This document shows positions 25,918 through 35,119 of a DNA stretch of 54,025 nt, piece by piece; the stretch's first letter is position 1; the number at the start of each line of letters is the position of its first letter. The position numbers were made by a program, and so were the translations under genes. The notes below the pieces were generated by a model that searched no databases, was not told where the DNA came from, and was given only the letters and a program-made list of their open reading frames with translations. The DNA comes from an uncultured Bacteroidales bacterium (lineage in GTDB: Bacteria; Bacteroidota; Bacteroidia; Bacteroidales; UBA932), in contig CAMGFA010000006.1 of NCBI GenBank assembly GCA_946055165.1, positions 1 to 54,025 of the forward strand, in the 5' to 3' direction.

Positions 25918-27164
25918 TCTTCGAATTTCCTGAAAGCCAGGCAGGCATTGTGTCCGCCGAAGCCGAAGGAATTGGAAATTGCAATGCTTATGTCGCTGCG
26001 CACGGCCTCGTTCGGCGTGTAGTCCAGATCCAGTTCCGGGTCCGGGGTGTCGAGGTTGATTGTGGCAGGGACAATGCCGTGACGCAGGGCCTGGACGCAG
26101 ACGATTGCTTCGGCTGCACCTGTGGCACCCAGCATGTGGCCGTGCATCGATTTGGTGGAGCTGATGTGCGCCTTGTATGCGTTTTCGCCCAGGGCTGCCT
26201 TGATGGCCAGCGTTTCGGTGAGGTCGTTGAGGTGGGTTGCAGTGCCGTGTGCGTTAATGTAGAGATTGTCCTTCGAAGGCTCGAATCCGGCCTCGGCAAG
26301 GGCATCGGAAATGCAGCGGGCCTGAGTGCTGCCGTCTTTGCGCGGAGCAGTGGCGTGGTAGGCGTCGCAAGTGCTGCCATAGCCCACAACTTCTGCGTAA
26401 ATCTTTGCTCCTCTGGCTTTTGCGTGCTCAAGCTCTTCGAGTATGAGAACGGCCGATCCCTCCGCCATCACAAAGCCGTTGCGCCTTGCGTTGAAAGGCA
26501 GCGAGGCCTTTTTCGGGTCCTCGATTTTGGAGAGGGTTTTGGCATTGGCGAAGGCGGAGACGCCGATAGGAATCACCGCATTGTCGGAACCTCCGCTGAT
26601 TATGGCATCGGCATAGCCGTGCTTGATGGCCCTGTAGGCCTCTCCGATGGAGTGCGAGGAGGTGGCGCAGGCCGTTACTACATCTATGCAGGGGCCGTTG
26701 GCCTTGAGCTGTATGGCCACCTGGCCGGCTGCCATATTGCCTATGATGGTAGGGACGAAGGACGGGGATATCCAGCGGCAGCTGGGATCGTCGGCCACTT
26801 TTGTGACTTCGTTGTGAATGGTTTCGAAACCTCCGATTCCGGAACCCATATATACTCCGAGACGGAAGGGGTCTATGTTCTCGCCGGGCTGCAGTCCGCT
26901 GTCTTTGAGGGCCTGATAGGCCGATGCAACGGCGTAGAGCACGAATTTGTCCTGTTTGCGGATGAAGGAACGGTCCATACCGTAGTCCGCAGGGTTGAAG
27001 TTGCGGATTTCTCCGCCAATCTTCACTTCGAGATTGTCTGTAGGAAATTCTTGTATGTAGTCGATGCCGCACTCTCCGTTAACCAGATTGTTCCAAAAAG
27101 TATCGACATCGTGTCCCAGGCAGGAGAGGACTCCGAGTCCGCTGATTACAACTCTTTTGCTCAT
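25914..27164 (-). CDS. fabF: Beta-ketoacyl-ACP synthase, FabF type
   Basis: This 416-residue cytosolic condensing enzyme elongates acyl-ACP with malonyl-ACP. The catalytic triad is visible: Cys in VVTACATSSHS (about 164), His in NAHGTATHLND (about 305) and His in STKSMHGHMLGATGAAE (about 340). The C-terminal GFGGHNACLAFR is standard. No acyl carrier protein gene is adjacent (FabF often follows acpP), so this may be a second, non-operonic KAS II or one for a special lipid. It has its own -7 element about 55 nt upstream. Confidence 0.9.
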   Translation of the reverse strand: MSKRVVISGLGVLSCLGHDVDTFWNNLVNGECGIDYIQEFPTDNLEVKIGGEIRNFNPADYGMDRSFIRKQDKFVLYAVASAYQALKDSGLQPGENIDPFRLGVYMGSGIGGFETIHNEVTKVADDPSCRWISPSFVPTIIGNMAAGQVAIQLKANGPCIDVVTACATSSHSIGEAYRAIKHGYADAIISGGSDNAVIPIGVSAFANAKTLSKIEDPKKASLPFNARRNGFVMAEGSAVLILEELEHAKARGAKIYAEVVGYGSTCDAYHATAPRKDGSTQARCISDALAEAGFEPSKDNLYINAHGTATHLNDLTETLAIKAALGENAYKAHISSTKSMHGHMLGATGAAEAIVCVQALRHGIVPATINLDTPDPELDLDYTPNEAVRSDISIAISNSFGFGGHNACLAFRKFED

Positions 27165-27220
27165 AATTTCTGTTGAATAAGTTTGCTCAAGTTTAACAAG
27201 GGTTTTTGATTATGATGCCG

Positions 27221-27247
27221 CAAAGATAGTAAAAATTTGTATCTTTG
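27221..27247. promoter_or_regulatory. Inverted-repeat divergent -7 elements (fabF and LytTR gene)
   Basis: CAAAGATA (27221-27228) and TATCTTTG (27240-27247) form a perfect 8-bp inverted repeat with an 11-nt spacer. Each arm is a perfect TAnnTTTG for the gene on its side: minus-strand fabF, and plus-strand LytTR with only 5 nt before its ATG. The two promoters cannot be occupied independently. No good -33 is seen for either. Confidence 0.55.
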
Positions 27248-27252
27248 CAGAC

Positions 27253-28134
27253 ATGTCCTTGACGAGCAGTATACCAAAATTCCTTTTGGGAAAGACCCAG
27301 ATGATTAGTACCGTGTTGTTTACGGTACTTTTCAGCCTTGTATCCCTCCTGCTTATGGTTCCCCTTTCGCTGAACAACTGGTTCAGAATGGGACTGGGCC
27401 CTTCCATGGTCTTTACCGTAAGCTACTGGATAATTGCCCTCGTCTTCCTCTGCCTTTCGCGAAGGCTTCTGCACAAGATGCGCTCAAGGAATATCACCTA
27501 TCTCGGCCTTGTGAGCTGGCATCTGGCGGAGGTGATTATTCTAAGCCTGCTCTACACTGTGGTAACCATCGTGGGCAGCAGCAAAGGCTACATCGTGGAG
27601 GCCTACAACAGCTTCTGGAGCGTGCTGGGACTTGCCCTCTGCTTCTGCATTTTCGGAATCGGGGTTCCCACGGTAATCGCAGCCCAGTATTTCGCCATCT
27701 GCGACAAGGACAACACCATAAGGCTGATGAACTTCAACTCCGTGGTTTCCGACGAAAAGCCCAGCTCCGTGAACGACAACAGGATAATGCTCTACGACAA
27801 CAACGGAACCCTCAAGCTGGTAATCAACTCCGAGAACCTGTACTTCATAGAATCGGACGACAACTACATCAAGGTATGGTACGAAGACAGCAACGCCGAC
27901 ATCAAACAGTATATGCTCCGCTGCCGTCTCAAGACCGTGGAGGAAAGCTTTGCGGGGAGCGATTTGCTGCGCTGTCACAGAAAATACATTGTGAATATGC
28001 GCAAGGTGGAGATTTTCAGCCACAACAAGGACGGCTATGTGCTGGATCTCGGGCTGGACAGCCTCGCAGAGATTCCTGTTTCGAAAACTTACGAAGAGAA
28101 GGTGCTGGCGCACTTCAACTCAATGAACAGATAA
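27253..28134 (+). CDS. Membrane-bound LytTR transcriptional regulator
   Basis: This 293-residue protein has four predicted membrane helices in its first ~150 residues and a C-terminal LytTR DNA-binding domain (about 190-290). LytTR hallmarks are NLYFIESDDNYIKVWYE, then LKTVEESF, and LRCHRKYIVNMRKVEIF. It has no receiver domain, so regulation is presumably through the membrane part rather than phosphorylation. It heads the plus-strand run ending after the YitT genes. The ATG follows the -7 element by only 5 nt. Confidence 0.88.
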   Translation: MSLTSSIPKFLLGKTQMISTVLFTVLFSLVSLLLMVPLSLNNWFRMGLGPSMVFTVSYWIIALVFLCLSRRLLHKMRSRNITYLGLVSWHLAEVIILSLLYTVVTIVGSSKGYIVEAYNSFWSVLGLALCFCIFGIGVPTVIAAQYFAICDKDNTIRLMNFNSVVSDEKPSSVNDNRIMLYDNNGTLKLVINSENLYFIESDDNYIKVWYEDSNADIKQYMLRCRLKTVEESFAGSDLLRCHRKYIVNMRKVEIFSHNKDGYVLDLGLDSLAEIPVSKTYEEKVLAHFNSMNR

Positions 28135-28138
28135 AATT

Positions 28139-28570
28139 ATGTGGCAAAGAATACAGACACTTTATTTTGCAATTGCAGTGGGGCTGCTCTGCGCCCTGCT
28201 TTTCGGCAATGTGGGCCATATCATCGACCCCGAAGCCGGCAGTGTGGGAGTGCATTACCTCGCCAAGCTCCCCTATGCCGTGCTTATCATCCTTTCCTTT
28301 GCAGCCAATCTGGTGGCCCTCTTCTGCTGGGGGCACAGAAGCCTTCAGATAAGACTTGCAGGAGGCAGCTGTGTACTGCTCCTGGCGCTGCAGATATGGA
28401 TTGCAATAGATTATTTTACAATGGACAAGTCTTTTGTATTTGCCTGGACCGCCGTGTTCCCTTTGGTATGCCTTTTCCTCGACCTTATGGCAATGAGAGG
28501 CATCTACGCCGACGAACTTCTGGTCCGCAGTGCATCGAGACTGCGTTCAAGCAAGAAACATAAAAAATAA
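28139..28570 (+). CDS. DUF4293 family membrane protein
   Basis: This 143-residue protein has four hydrophobic helices (about 7-27, 42-66, 72-92, 98-118) and a basic tail ending SSKKHKK. The N-terminus MWQRIQTLYFAIA matches the Bacteroidota-specific DUF4293 family. Function is unknown. It begins 4 nt after the LytTR gene and precedes the phosphorylase by 8 nt, so it is in the same operon. Confidence 0.8.
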   Translation: MWQRIQTLYFAIAVGLLCALLFGNVGHIIDPEAGSVGVHYLAKLPYAVLIILSFAANLVALFCWGHRSLQIRLAGGSCVLLLALQIWIAIDYFTMDKSFVFAWTAVFPLVCLFLDLMAMRGIYADELLVRSASRLRSSKKHKK

Positions 28571-28578
28571 CACAGAAT

Positions 28579-29451
28579 ATGAGAATTCCAGAATCAGAAC
28601 TGATCATCAATTCGGACGGCTCCATTTTCCATCTCCACATCCGTCCGGAACATCTGGCAGACAATGTCATACTCGTTGGCGACCCTGGCCGCGTTGCGAT
28701 GTTCAAACCTTATTTCCAGAGCATTGAGGCCGAAGCTGCCTCTCGTGAGTTTGTATGGGCCACCGGCATTTACAAGGGGGCCAGAATTACTGTCCTTTCC
28801 ACCGGAATAGGTACCGACAACATAGATATAGTGATGACCGAACTCGATGCTCTTGCCAACATCGACTTCTCCACCCGGGAGGTCAAGCCGGAGCACCGCA
28901 CTCTCAATATCGTGCGTCTTGGCACCTGCGGCGCCATCCAGCCTGAGATTCCTCTGGGCTCCTTCATCCTTTCGCACTACTCCGTAGGCTTCGACGGCCT
29001 TATGAACTGGTATGCAAACAGGGAGGAGGTTACAGACCTTGCAATGGAGGAGGCCTTCATGAAGCATATGCACTGGCCTTCAACTCTGCCGAACCCTTAT
29101 TTCATCAAGGCATCGGACAAGCTCATAGAGCACTTTGCCGATTCCACCGTAAGGGGAATGACGGTATCGGCCCCGGGCTTCTACGGCCCTCAGGGACGTG
29201 TGGTAAGGCAGCAGCTCGCAATGCCTACAATGCTGGAGGATGCTGAGTCCTTCCGCTACGGAGACTGGAAAATCACCAACTTCGAAATGGAGGGATCGGC
29301 CATAGCGGGTATTGCAAAGCACCTCGGACACCACGCCATCACTGTGTGCTGCGCAATAGCCCACCGCTATCTCAAAGATGCCAACACCGATTACAAACCG
29401 CGTGTGGCACAGCTGGTGGAACTTGTTCTTGACAAGATGGCAAGTTTATGA
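28579..29451 (+). CDS. Nucleoside phosphorylase (uridine phosphorylase-like)
   Basis: This 290-residue enzyme of the PNP/UDP family splits a nucleoside with phosphate. It shows the phosphate loop VILVGDPGRVAMFK, STGIGTDNIDIVMTEL, a second phosphate-site strand VRLGTCGAIQP and the ribose-binding ITNFEMEGSAIAGIAKHLGH (E-M-E motif). The length and Bacteroidota pattern point to uridine phosphorylase, but other nucleosides are possible. It overlaps the SPOR gene by ATGA. Confidence 0.82.
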   Translation: MRIPESELIINSDGSIFHLHIRPEHLADNVILVGDPGRVAMFKPYFQSIEAEAASREFVWATGIYKGARITVLSTGIGTDNIDIVMTELDALANIDFSTREVKPEHRTLNIVRLGTCGAIQPEIPLGSFILSHYSVGFDGLMNWYANREEVTDLAMEEAFMKHMHWPSTLPNPYFIKASDKLIEHFADSTVRGMTVSAPGFYGPQGRVVRQQLAMPTMLEDAESFRYGDWKITNFEMEGSAIAGIAKHLGHHAITVCCAIAHRYLKDANTDYKPRVAQLVELVLDKMASL

Positions 29452-29993
29452 AAAGATTAGTTCCAGTTCTGTCGCTCTGTCTGTTGGCGGCAATCACTTC
29501 GTCCTGCGATTTCATCCGAAGTCTTGCAGGCCGTCCCACCTCGGCCGAACTCAAGGAGTTGTCATTGAAGGAGACTCCCTGCGTGCCTTGTGAAATGCCT
29601 GCCGCCGATGTGGAGCCGGCTCAGGTGTGCACTCCTGCAGCAAGCTGTGAAGGCTGCGCTGCGGACAAGGCTCCGGAATATGAACTCAAAAAGCGCAAGG
29701 GCCGTCTCACTGTGCCTTTTGCCTATACGCACACCAGCGGGCAGATTTCATCGAAGCTCAGCCATAAATATTACATAGTAGTGGGTACCTACCGTGAAAG
29801 GCCTACGCGCGACCGTATGGTTGCAAGCGTGAAGAAGGCCGGCTATGACGTGACCCTCATCAAATTCACCAACGGATTGGTGTCGGTGGCGCTGCTGCCT
29901 TGCGACAATCTGGCTCTGGCCATAGACAATTTTGCAACTGTGGCCCAGGAAAAATTCACTCCAAAGGATGCTTGTATCTTAATTGCACAATAA
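29448..29993 (+). CDS. SPOR-domain lipoprotein
   Basis: This 181-residue protein has a lipoprotein signal peptide ([12 protein letters not shown], lipid Cys about 20), a Cys-rich linker with CVPCEMP and CEGCAADK, and a C-terminal SPOR domain (about 105-181) starting at [23 protein letters not shown] domains bind denuded glycan strands at division sites, so a septal or cell-wall role is likely. The four clustered linker cysteines are unusual and could be disulfide-bonded. It lies between the phosphorylase and leuS genes with 1-4 nt junctions. Confidence 0.8.
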   Translation: MKRLVPVLSLCLLAAITSSCDFIRSLAGRPTSAELKELSLKETPCVPCEMPAADVEPAQVCTPAASCEGCAADKAPEYELKKRKGRLTVPFAYTHTSGQISSKLSHKYYIVVGTYRERPTRDRMVASVKKAGYDVTLIKFTNGLVSVALLPCDNLALAIDNFATVAQEKFTPKDACILIAQ

Positions 29994-29994
29994 A

Positions 29995-32724
29995 ATGGAA
30001 TACGATTTTCTCAAGATAGAACAGAAATGGCAGTCCCGATGGGCTGCCGACGGCACATATAAGGTCAAGGAAGACCCTTCAAAGCCGAAGTACTATGTTC
30101 TGGACATGTTTCCCTATCCTTCGGGAGCAGGCCTTCATGTGGGCCATCCTCTCGGCTACATAGCCAGCGACATATACTCCCGTTACAAGAGGCTCAAGGG
30201 CTTCAATGTGCTGCATCCTATGGGTTACGATGCTTTCGGCCTTCCTGCAGAGCAATATGCCATCCAGACTGGCCAGCATCCGGAAAAGACCACGGACATC
30301 AATACTGCCCGCTACCGCCAGCAGCTGGACCGCATAGGCTTTTCTTATGACTGGTCCCGCGAGCTTCGCACCTGCGACCCTGCCTATTACAAATGGACCC
30401 AGTGGGCCTTCCTCAAGATGTTCTCGAGCTGGTACAATCCTGCCCTGGACAAGGCCTGTCCTATAGATGATCTTGTAAAACTCTTCGAAAGCGAGGGTTA
30501 CGATGGAATAAGTCCTGAGCAGTGGGCTGCAGCATCGGACAAGGAACGCGCAGACATCCTCATGCGTTACCGCATTGCCTATCTGGGCGAGACTTCGGTA
30601 AACTGGTGCGAGGGGCTGGGAACTGTTCTGGCAAACGACGAAGTCAAGGACGGACTCAGTGTGCGTGGCGGTTTCCCTGTGGAGCAGAAAAAGATGAAGC
30701 AGTGGCAGCTGCGCGTATCGGCCTATGCCGAAAGGCTGCTCGCAAGCCTGGACGGCCTCGACTGGAGTGACTCCCTCAAGGAGATGCAGCGCAACTGGAT
30801 TGGAAAGTCCGAGGGTACGGAAGTGGTGTTCAATACTTTATGCGACGGGCGCGAGCTTCCTGTAACTATCTTCACCACAAGGGTCGATACCATTTTCGGT
30901 GTCACTTTTATGGTTCTTGCACCGGAGAGCGAACTGGTTCATCAGCTCACTTCCGAGGCGCAGAAGGCTGAGGTTGAGGAGTATCTCAAGTATGTGAAGA
31001 CCAAGACCGAACGCGAGAGAATTGCAGAGACCAAGACTGTTACGGGAGTCTTCTCCGGAGCCTGGGGCGTGAACCCTCTCTCGGGAGAGAAAGTCCCGAT
31101 TTATATAAGTGAGTATGTGCTTGCCGGTTACGGTACTGGTGCCATTATGGCGGTGCCGGCCCACGACAGCCGCGACTACGCCTTTGCAAAGAAGTTCGGC
31201 CTGCCTGTTGTGCCTATCATCGAGGGCTGCGACGTGAGCGAACAGTCCTTCGATGCCAAAGACGGCATAATGTGCAACAGCGGCTTCCTCAACGGAATGC
31301 AGGTCAAGCAGGCCATAGAGGCCGCAAAGGACTATGTGGAGGAGAAGGGCCTGGGACGCAGGAAGACCAACTACCGCCTGCGCGATGCCATCTTCAGCCG
31401 CCAGCGCTACTGGGGCGAGCCATTCCCGATCTATTACAAAGACGGCATTGCCACTCCTGTGGACGAGGCCGACCTTCCTCTGAGGCTGCCGGAAATCAGC
31501 AGTTTTGCCCCGTCGGCAAAGGGCGAGGCTCCTCTTGAAAGGGCAAAGGACTGGACATACAAAGGCTATCCTCTGGAAACCAGCACAATGCCAGGTTTCG
31601 CGGGCTCATCGGCCTACTACCTCAGATACATGGACCCTCACAACGACGAGGCTCTTGTGAGCAGGCAGGCCAATGAATATTGGCAGTCGGTGGACCTTTA
31701 TGTAGGAGGCACCGAGCATGCCACCGGCCACCTCATCTACTCCCGTTTCTGGAACAAGTTCCTCTTCGACCTGGGCTATGTGTGCAAGGACGAGCCTTTC
31801 AACAAGCTCATCAACCAGGGAATGATACAGGGGCGCTCTAACTTCGTTTACCGTATTGTGGGCACCAACACCTTTGTTTCGCTCGGCCTCAAAGACAGCT
31901 ACGAGACCACCGAAATCCACGTGGATGTGAACATCGTGCGCAACGACAGGCTCGACATCGAAGCTTTCAAGGCCTGGAGACCTGAGTTTGCCGATGCGGA
32001 ATTCATCCTCGAGAACGGGGAGTATGTCTGCGGCTGGGCTATTGAGAAGATGAGCAAGAGCATGTATAATGTTGTGAATCCGGACGATATCTGCAATACC
32101 TATGGGGCCGATACCTTGCGTCTCTACGAGATGTTCCTCGGTCCTGTGGAGCAGAGCAAGCCTTGGGATACCAAGGGAATCGACGGTGTGAACCGCTTCC
32201 TCAAGAAGTTCTGGAGGCTTTTCTACGACCGCGACTCCTTCCTTGTTACCGATGAACAGCCTTCGGCTTCAGAGCTCAAGGCCCTGCACAAACTCATAGC
32301 AAAAGAACAGCAGGACATAGAGTCCTTCTCTTATAATACAACGATAAGCGCCTTTATGATAGCGCTTTCCGATTTGGGAGACTGCCACAAGCGCGCTATT
32401 TTGGAGCCGCTTGTAGTGCTGCTTTCTCCTTTTGCTCCTCATATAGCCGAAGAACTTTGGGAAGCTCTTGGCCACAGCGACAGCGTATGTTGCACCAGTT
32501 TCCCTGAGTACAAGGCCGAATACACAATAGAGGACAGCATCACCTACCCGGTGCAGTTCAACGGAAAGTTGCGTTTCACCCTCGATTTGCCTGCCGGCAG
32601 CACTCCGGCCCAGGTGGAAGAGGCTGCGCGCACGGCTCCTCAGACTGAAAAGTATGTGGGCGGGGGACGTATCGTGAAAGTGATTGTTGTTCCGGGTCGT
32701 ATAATCAACATAGTTGTGAAATAA
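29995..32724 (+). CDS. leuS: Leucyl-tRNA synthetase
   Basis: This 909-residue class I synthetase charges tRNA-Leu. The HIGH-type motif is HVGH in [16 protein letters not shown] (about residues 41-56); the KMSKS motif is exact in [10 protein letters not shown] (about 684-688). The CP1 editing domain includes [15 protein letters not shown] and the threonine-rich and [16 protein letters not shown] segments. I use ATG 29995, 1 nt after the SPOR stop, rather than an upstream in-frame start inside that gene. Its stop and the next ATG share a base (TAATG). Confidence 0.97.
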   Translation: MEYDFLKIEQKWQSRWAADGTYKVKEDPSKPKYYVLDMFPYPSGAGLHVGHPLGYIASDIYSRYKRLKGFNVLHPMGYDAFGLPAEQYAIQTGQHPEKTTDINTARYRQQLDRIGFSYDWSRELRTCDPAYYKWTQWAFLKMFSSWYNPALDKACPIDDLVKLFESEGYDGISPEQWAAASDKERADILMRYRIAYLGETSVNWCEGLGTVLANDEVKDGLSVRGGFPVEQKKMKQWQLRVSAYAERLLASLDGLDWSDSLKEMQRNWIGKSEGTEVVFNTLCDGRELPVTIFTTRVDTIFGVTFMVLAPESELVHQLTSEAQKAEVEEYLKYVKTKTERERIAETKTVTGVFSGAWGVNPLSGEKVPIYISEYVLAGYGTGAIMAVPAHDSRDYAFAKKFGLPVVPIIEGCDVSEQSFDAKDGIMCNSGFLNGMQVKQAIEAAKDYVEEKGLGRRKTNYRLRDAIFSRQRYWGEPFPIYYKDGIATPVDEADLPLRLPEISSFAPSAKGEAPLERAKDWTYKGYPLETSTMPGFAGSSAYYLRYMDPHNDEALVSRQANEYWQSVDLYVGGTEHATGHLIYSRFWNKFLFDLGYVCKDEPFNKLINQGMIQGRSNFVYRIVGTNTFVSLGLKDSYETTEIHVDVNIVRNDRLDIEAFKAWRPEFADAEFILENGEYVCGWAIEKMSKSMYNVVNPDDICNTYGADTLRLYEMFLGPVEQSKPWDTKGIDGVNRFLKKFWRLFYDRDSFLVTDEQPSASELKALHKLIAKEQQDIESFSYNTTISAFMIALSDLGDCHKRAILEPLVVLLSPFAPHIAEELWEALGHSDSVCCTSFPEYKAEYTIEDSITYPVQFNGKLRFTLDLPAGSTPAQVEEAARTAPQTEKYVGGGRIVKVIVVPGRIINIVVK

Positions 32725-33659
32725 TGGCTGAAAACAAAGTTGTCGTCAAAATCCGGGAGTATCTGCTCCTCACCCTGGCCTGTTTTATCTTTGCCCTGGC
32801 CTGGGAAGGATTTATGATTCCGAACGGAATGTCCGCAGGCGGTATGATGGGTCTTTCCACCGTTATCCAGTACGCCACTTCTGGTCTCATCCCGGCCCAG
32901 TACACCTACGTGGTAATCAACGCACTGCTCATTCTGCTCGCTGTTTTAGCAATGGGAATCGGTTTCGGTTTCAAGACCATCTATTGCATAGTGCTTTCCA
33001 CTGTGGCAATGCAAATTATCGGCTCCCTGCCTTTTCTGCATTGTATTCCGGGCGGTTTCTTCTATGTGAAGGATCCCCTGCTCATTCCTCTTATCGCCGG
33101 TTCGCTCGAGGCCATATCCATAGGCCTGATCATACGCAACGGCGGAAGTACCGGAGGCACCGACATCATTGCCCTGATGATAAACAAGTTCTGGCCGGTG
33201 TCACTTAGCTCTGCCTTTGTCATTCTGGACTTCATCATTGTAGCGCTCATCCTCTTCCTTCCGGACAAGGCCTTTACCGATATGATATACGGTATTGTTG
33301 AGATTGTGGCCTTCTCCATCCTGGTTGATGTGGTTGTTGCGGGTCAGAAAGGTTCTTACCAGCTGCTTGTATTTTCCGAAAAATATGAATCGATTGCAGA
33401 CCATATCATAAATGAGATGGGGCGTGGAGTCACAGTGCTCCGGGCCCAGGGCTGGTACACCAAGACAGACAAGGATGTACTCCTCATTCTTATAGGCAGA
33501 AAGGAACTGCCTTCGCTGATGAAAGTAATCAAGCTCACCGACCCTCGGGCCTTTATGTCGGTGTGCACGACAAATAGTGTATATGGAGAGGGCTTTGAGG
33601 AAATCAAAGCCGGAATCTCTCGAAAGAAACTTATTAAGAAGAACAATGACAATAGCTAA
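32724..33659 (+). CDS. YitT family membrane protein (first copy)
   Basis: This 311-residue protein has five or six membrane helices (DUF161/YitT part, about 10-205) with the conserved SAGGMMGLS and IRNGGSTGGTDIIALMIN motifs. A soluble C-terminal DUF2179 domain (about 210-300) contains GRGVTVLRAQGWYTKTDKDV. No transport substrate is established for the family to my knowledge. It is coupled to leuS at the start and overlaps the second copy by 14 nt at the end. Confidence 0.88.
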   Translation: MAENKVVVKIREYLLLTLACFIFALAWEGFMIPNGMSAGGMMGLSTVIQYATSGLIPAQYTYVVINALLILLAVLAMGIGFGFKTIYCIVLSTVAMQIIGSLPFLHCIPGGFFYVKDPLLIPLIAGSLEAISIGLIIRNGGSTGGTDIIALMINKFWPVSLSSAFVILDFIIVALILFLPDKAFTDMIYGIVEIVAFSILVDVVVAGQKGSYQLLVFSEKYESIADHIINEMGRGVTVLRAQGWYTKTDKDVLLILIGRKELPSLMKVIKLTDPRAFMSVCTTNSVYGEGFEEIKAGISRKKLIKKNNDNS

Positions 33660-34584
33660 AAAATCCTTTTTCAGGGGCCTCAAGGAGTATCTGATCATCA
33701 CCTTCGGAATGATCTGCTATGTTTTGGGCTGGAGTGTGTTCCTGGTTCCGAACCAGTTGGTCGGAGGTGGAATCACCGGTCTCGCTTCCATTGTGCAGTA
33801 TGCCACTTCGGGAGCCATCAGGATGGGTTACACCTATTTTGTTGTAAACATCTTCCTTCTCATCATCGCCCTCTTCACCCTCGGGCGCAACTTCGGAATA
33901 AAGACGGTCTATGCCATCATAATTGCATCCATTGGCCTCAATGTGTTCCAGGATATCATCCCGGCCGATTTCTGCCAGCAGATTGCAGTGGACAACGGCA
34001 AACTGATGAGTTCCATTATGGGCGGTCTGCTTGTGGGTTTCGGAATAGGTGTAACAATGTCCCAGGGCGGAAGCACTGGAGGCACCGACATCATTGCCCT
34101 GGTGGTCAACAAATACCGTAACGTGTCTCCGGGCCGTATGGTTCTTGCCATCGATGCCATAATCATCTGCTCATCGCTTTTTGTCCCAACCCACGACAAC
34201 AACGGCGAACTCGTGACCTTCATCAACAAGTTCACCACCGTGGTCTATGGTTTCATCCTCGTGTCCATTGTGGGAACGGTGCTGGATATGACGATTGCAG
34301 GTTCCAAGCAGAGTGTGCAGCTTTTCATACTCTCCAAAAAATATGAGGAGATTGCCGATGCCATAACCAACGAACTCCATCGCGGAGTAACAGTGCTCGA
34401 CGGCAAGGGCTGGTACACCAAGACCAATACCGAAGTTCTTATGGTGATTACCCGAAAGTACGATTTGAATGTACTTTTGCGGTACATCAAACAAATCGAC
34501 CCCGAGGCTTTCCTTTCAGTGTCGTCTGTAACGGGCGTTTATGGCAAAGGCTTCGAGTCAATCAAAAGTGGACGAAAGAATTAA
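33646..34584 (+). CDS. YitT family membrane protein (second copy)
   Basis: This 312-residue paralog of the preceding protein shares the order and motifs, e.g. VGGGITGLASIVQYATSG, MSQGGSTGGTDIIALVVNK and HRGVTVLDGKGWYTKTNTEV. ATG 33646 lies within the last codons of the first copy; the longer open frame upstream is its shadow. The high similarity and 14-nt overlap suggest a tandem duplication with possible heterodimer formation. A strong terminator follows, closing the transcript that began at 27.25 kb. Confidence 0.88.
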   Translation: MTIAKKSFFRGLKEYLIITFGMICYVLGWSVFLVPNQLVGGGITGLASIVQYATSGAIRMGYTYFVVNIFLLIIALFTLGRNFGIKTVYAIIIASIGLNVFQDIIPADFCQQIAVDNGKLMSSIMGGLLVGFGIGVTMSQGGSTGGTDIIALVVNKYRNVSPGRMVLAIDAIIICSSLFVPTHDNNGELVTFINKFTTVVYGFILVSIVGTVLDMTIAGSKQSVQLFILSKKYEEIADAITNELHRGVTVLDGKGWYTKTNTEVLMVITRKYDLNVLLRYIKQIDPEAFLSVSSVTGVYGKGFESIKSGRKN

Positions 34585-34613
34585 TTTACATACAATTTTG
34601 TTCTTTAGGATTG

Positions 34614-34649
34614 AAAAACCCTTCCGGAAGCGTTCCGAAAGGGTTTTTT
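34614..34649 (+). terminator. Strong intrinsic terminator after the YitT genes
   Basis: AAAACCCTTCCGGAA (34615-34629) pairs with TTCCGAAAGGGTTTT with one mismatch, followed by T6. The A-tract on the other side could let it act on both strands. Confidence 0.85.
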
Positions 34650-34655
34650 ATTGTT

Positions 34656-34663
34656 TATATTTG
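34656..34663 (+). promoter_or_regulatory. -7 promoter element of the AraC-type gene
   Basis: A perfect TATATTTG lies just beyond the terminator and about 25 nt before ATG 34688. No clear -33 is seen because the terminator T-run occupies that region. Confidence 0.5.
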
Positions 34664-34687
34664 TATAGACCACAATAATAACAAGGA

Positions 34688-35119
34688 ATGAAATTGCTAT
34701 TTTTCAGGCGGCTTCGCCGCATTTCCCGACTCTCTTCCCGCGACCTTTCATATCTCAAAGACGACAGCGACTCTCTCAAAAAGGTCTTTGACAAGATAGA
34801 AAGGCTGATGAAGGAGAAAAAACCCTATCTCAACTGCGATTTCTCCATCAGTATGCTGGCTGCAGCGATTTTCTGCAGCCAGACCATGGTGTCACGGGCC
34901 ATAAACAGAATGTCGGGAAAGAATTTCTGCAATTATGTCAACAGCTACCGCGTGGACTATGCCGCGGAACTGATGAGAAAGGACAGAAGGCTGAAAATCA
35001 GCGAAATAGCCAAGATGGCAGGCTTCAACAGCCTGCCACCCTTCAATTCGTCCTTCAAAATTCAGATGAAAATGTGCCCCAGCCAGTATCTCAGTCTTCT
35101 GGAACAAGGCCGTCTGTGA
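34688..35119 (+). CDS. Minimal AraC-type DNA-binding protein
   Basis: This 143-residue protein is little more than an AraC HTH domain. A short basic and helical N-terminus (about 1-50) leads into the two helix-turn-helix units: CDFSISMLAAAIFCSQTMVSRAI, then RKDRRLKISEIAKMAGFNSLP, ending FKIQMKMCPSQYLSLL. There is no ligand-binding or membrane domain, so a partner or simple abundance control is likely. Targets are unknown. Its 3' end overlaps the convergent RluA gene by 29 nt. Confidence 0.8.
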   Translation: MKLLFFRRLRRISRLSSRDLSYLKDDSDSLKKVFDKIERLMKEKKPYLNCDFSISMLAAAIFCSQTMVSRAINRMSGKNFCNYVNSYRVDYAAELMRKDRRLKISEIAKMAGFNSLPPFNSSFKIQMKMCPSQYLSLLEQGRL

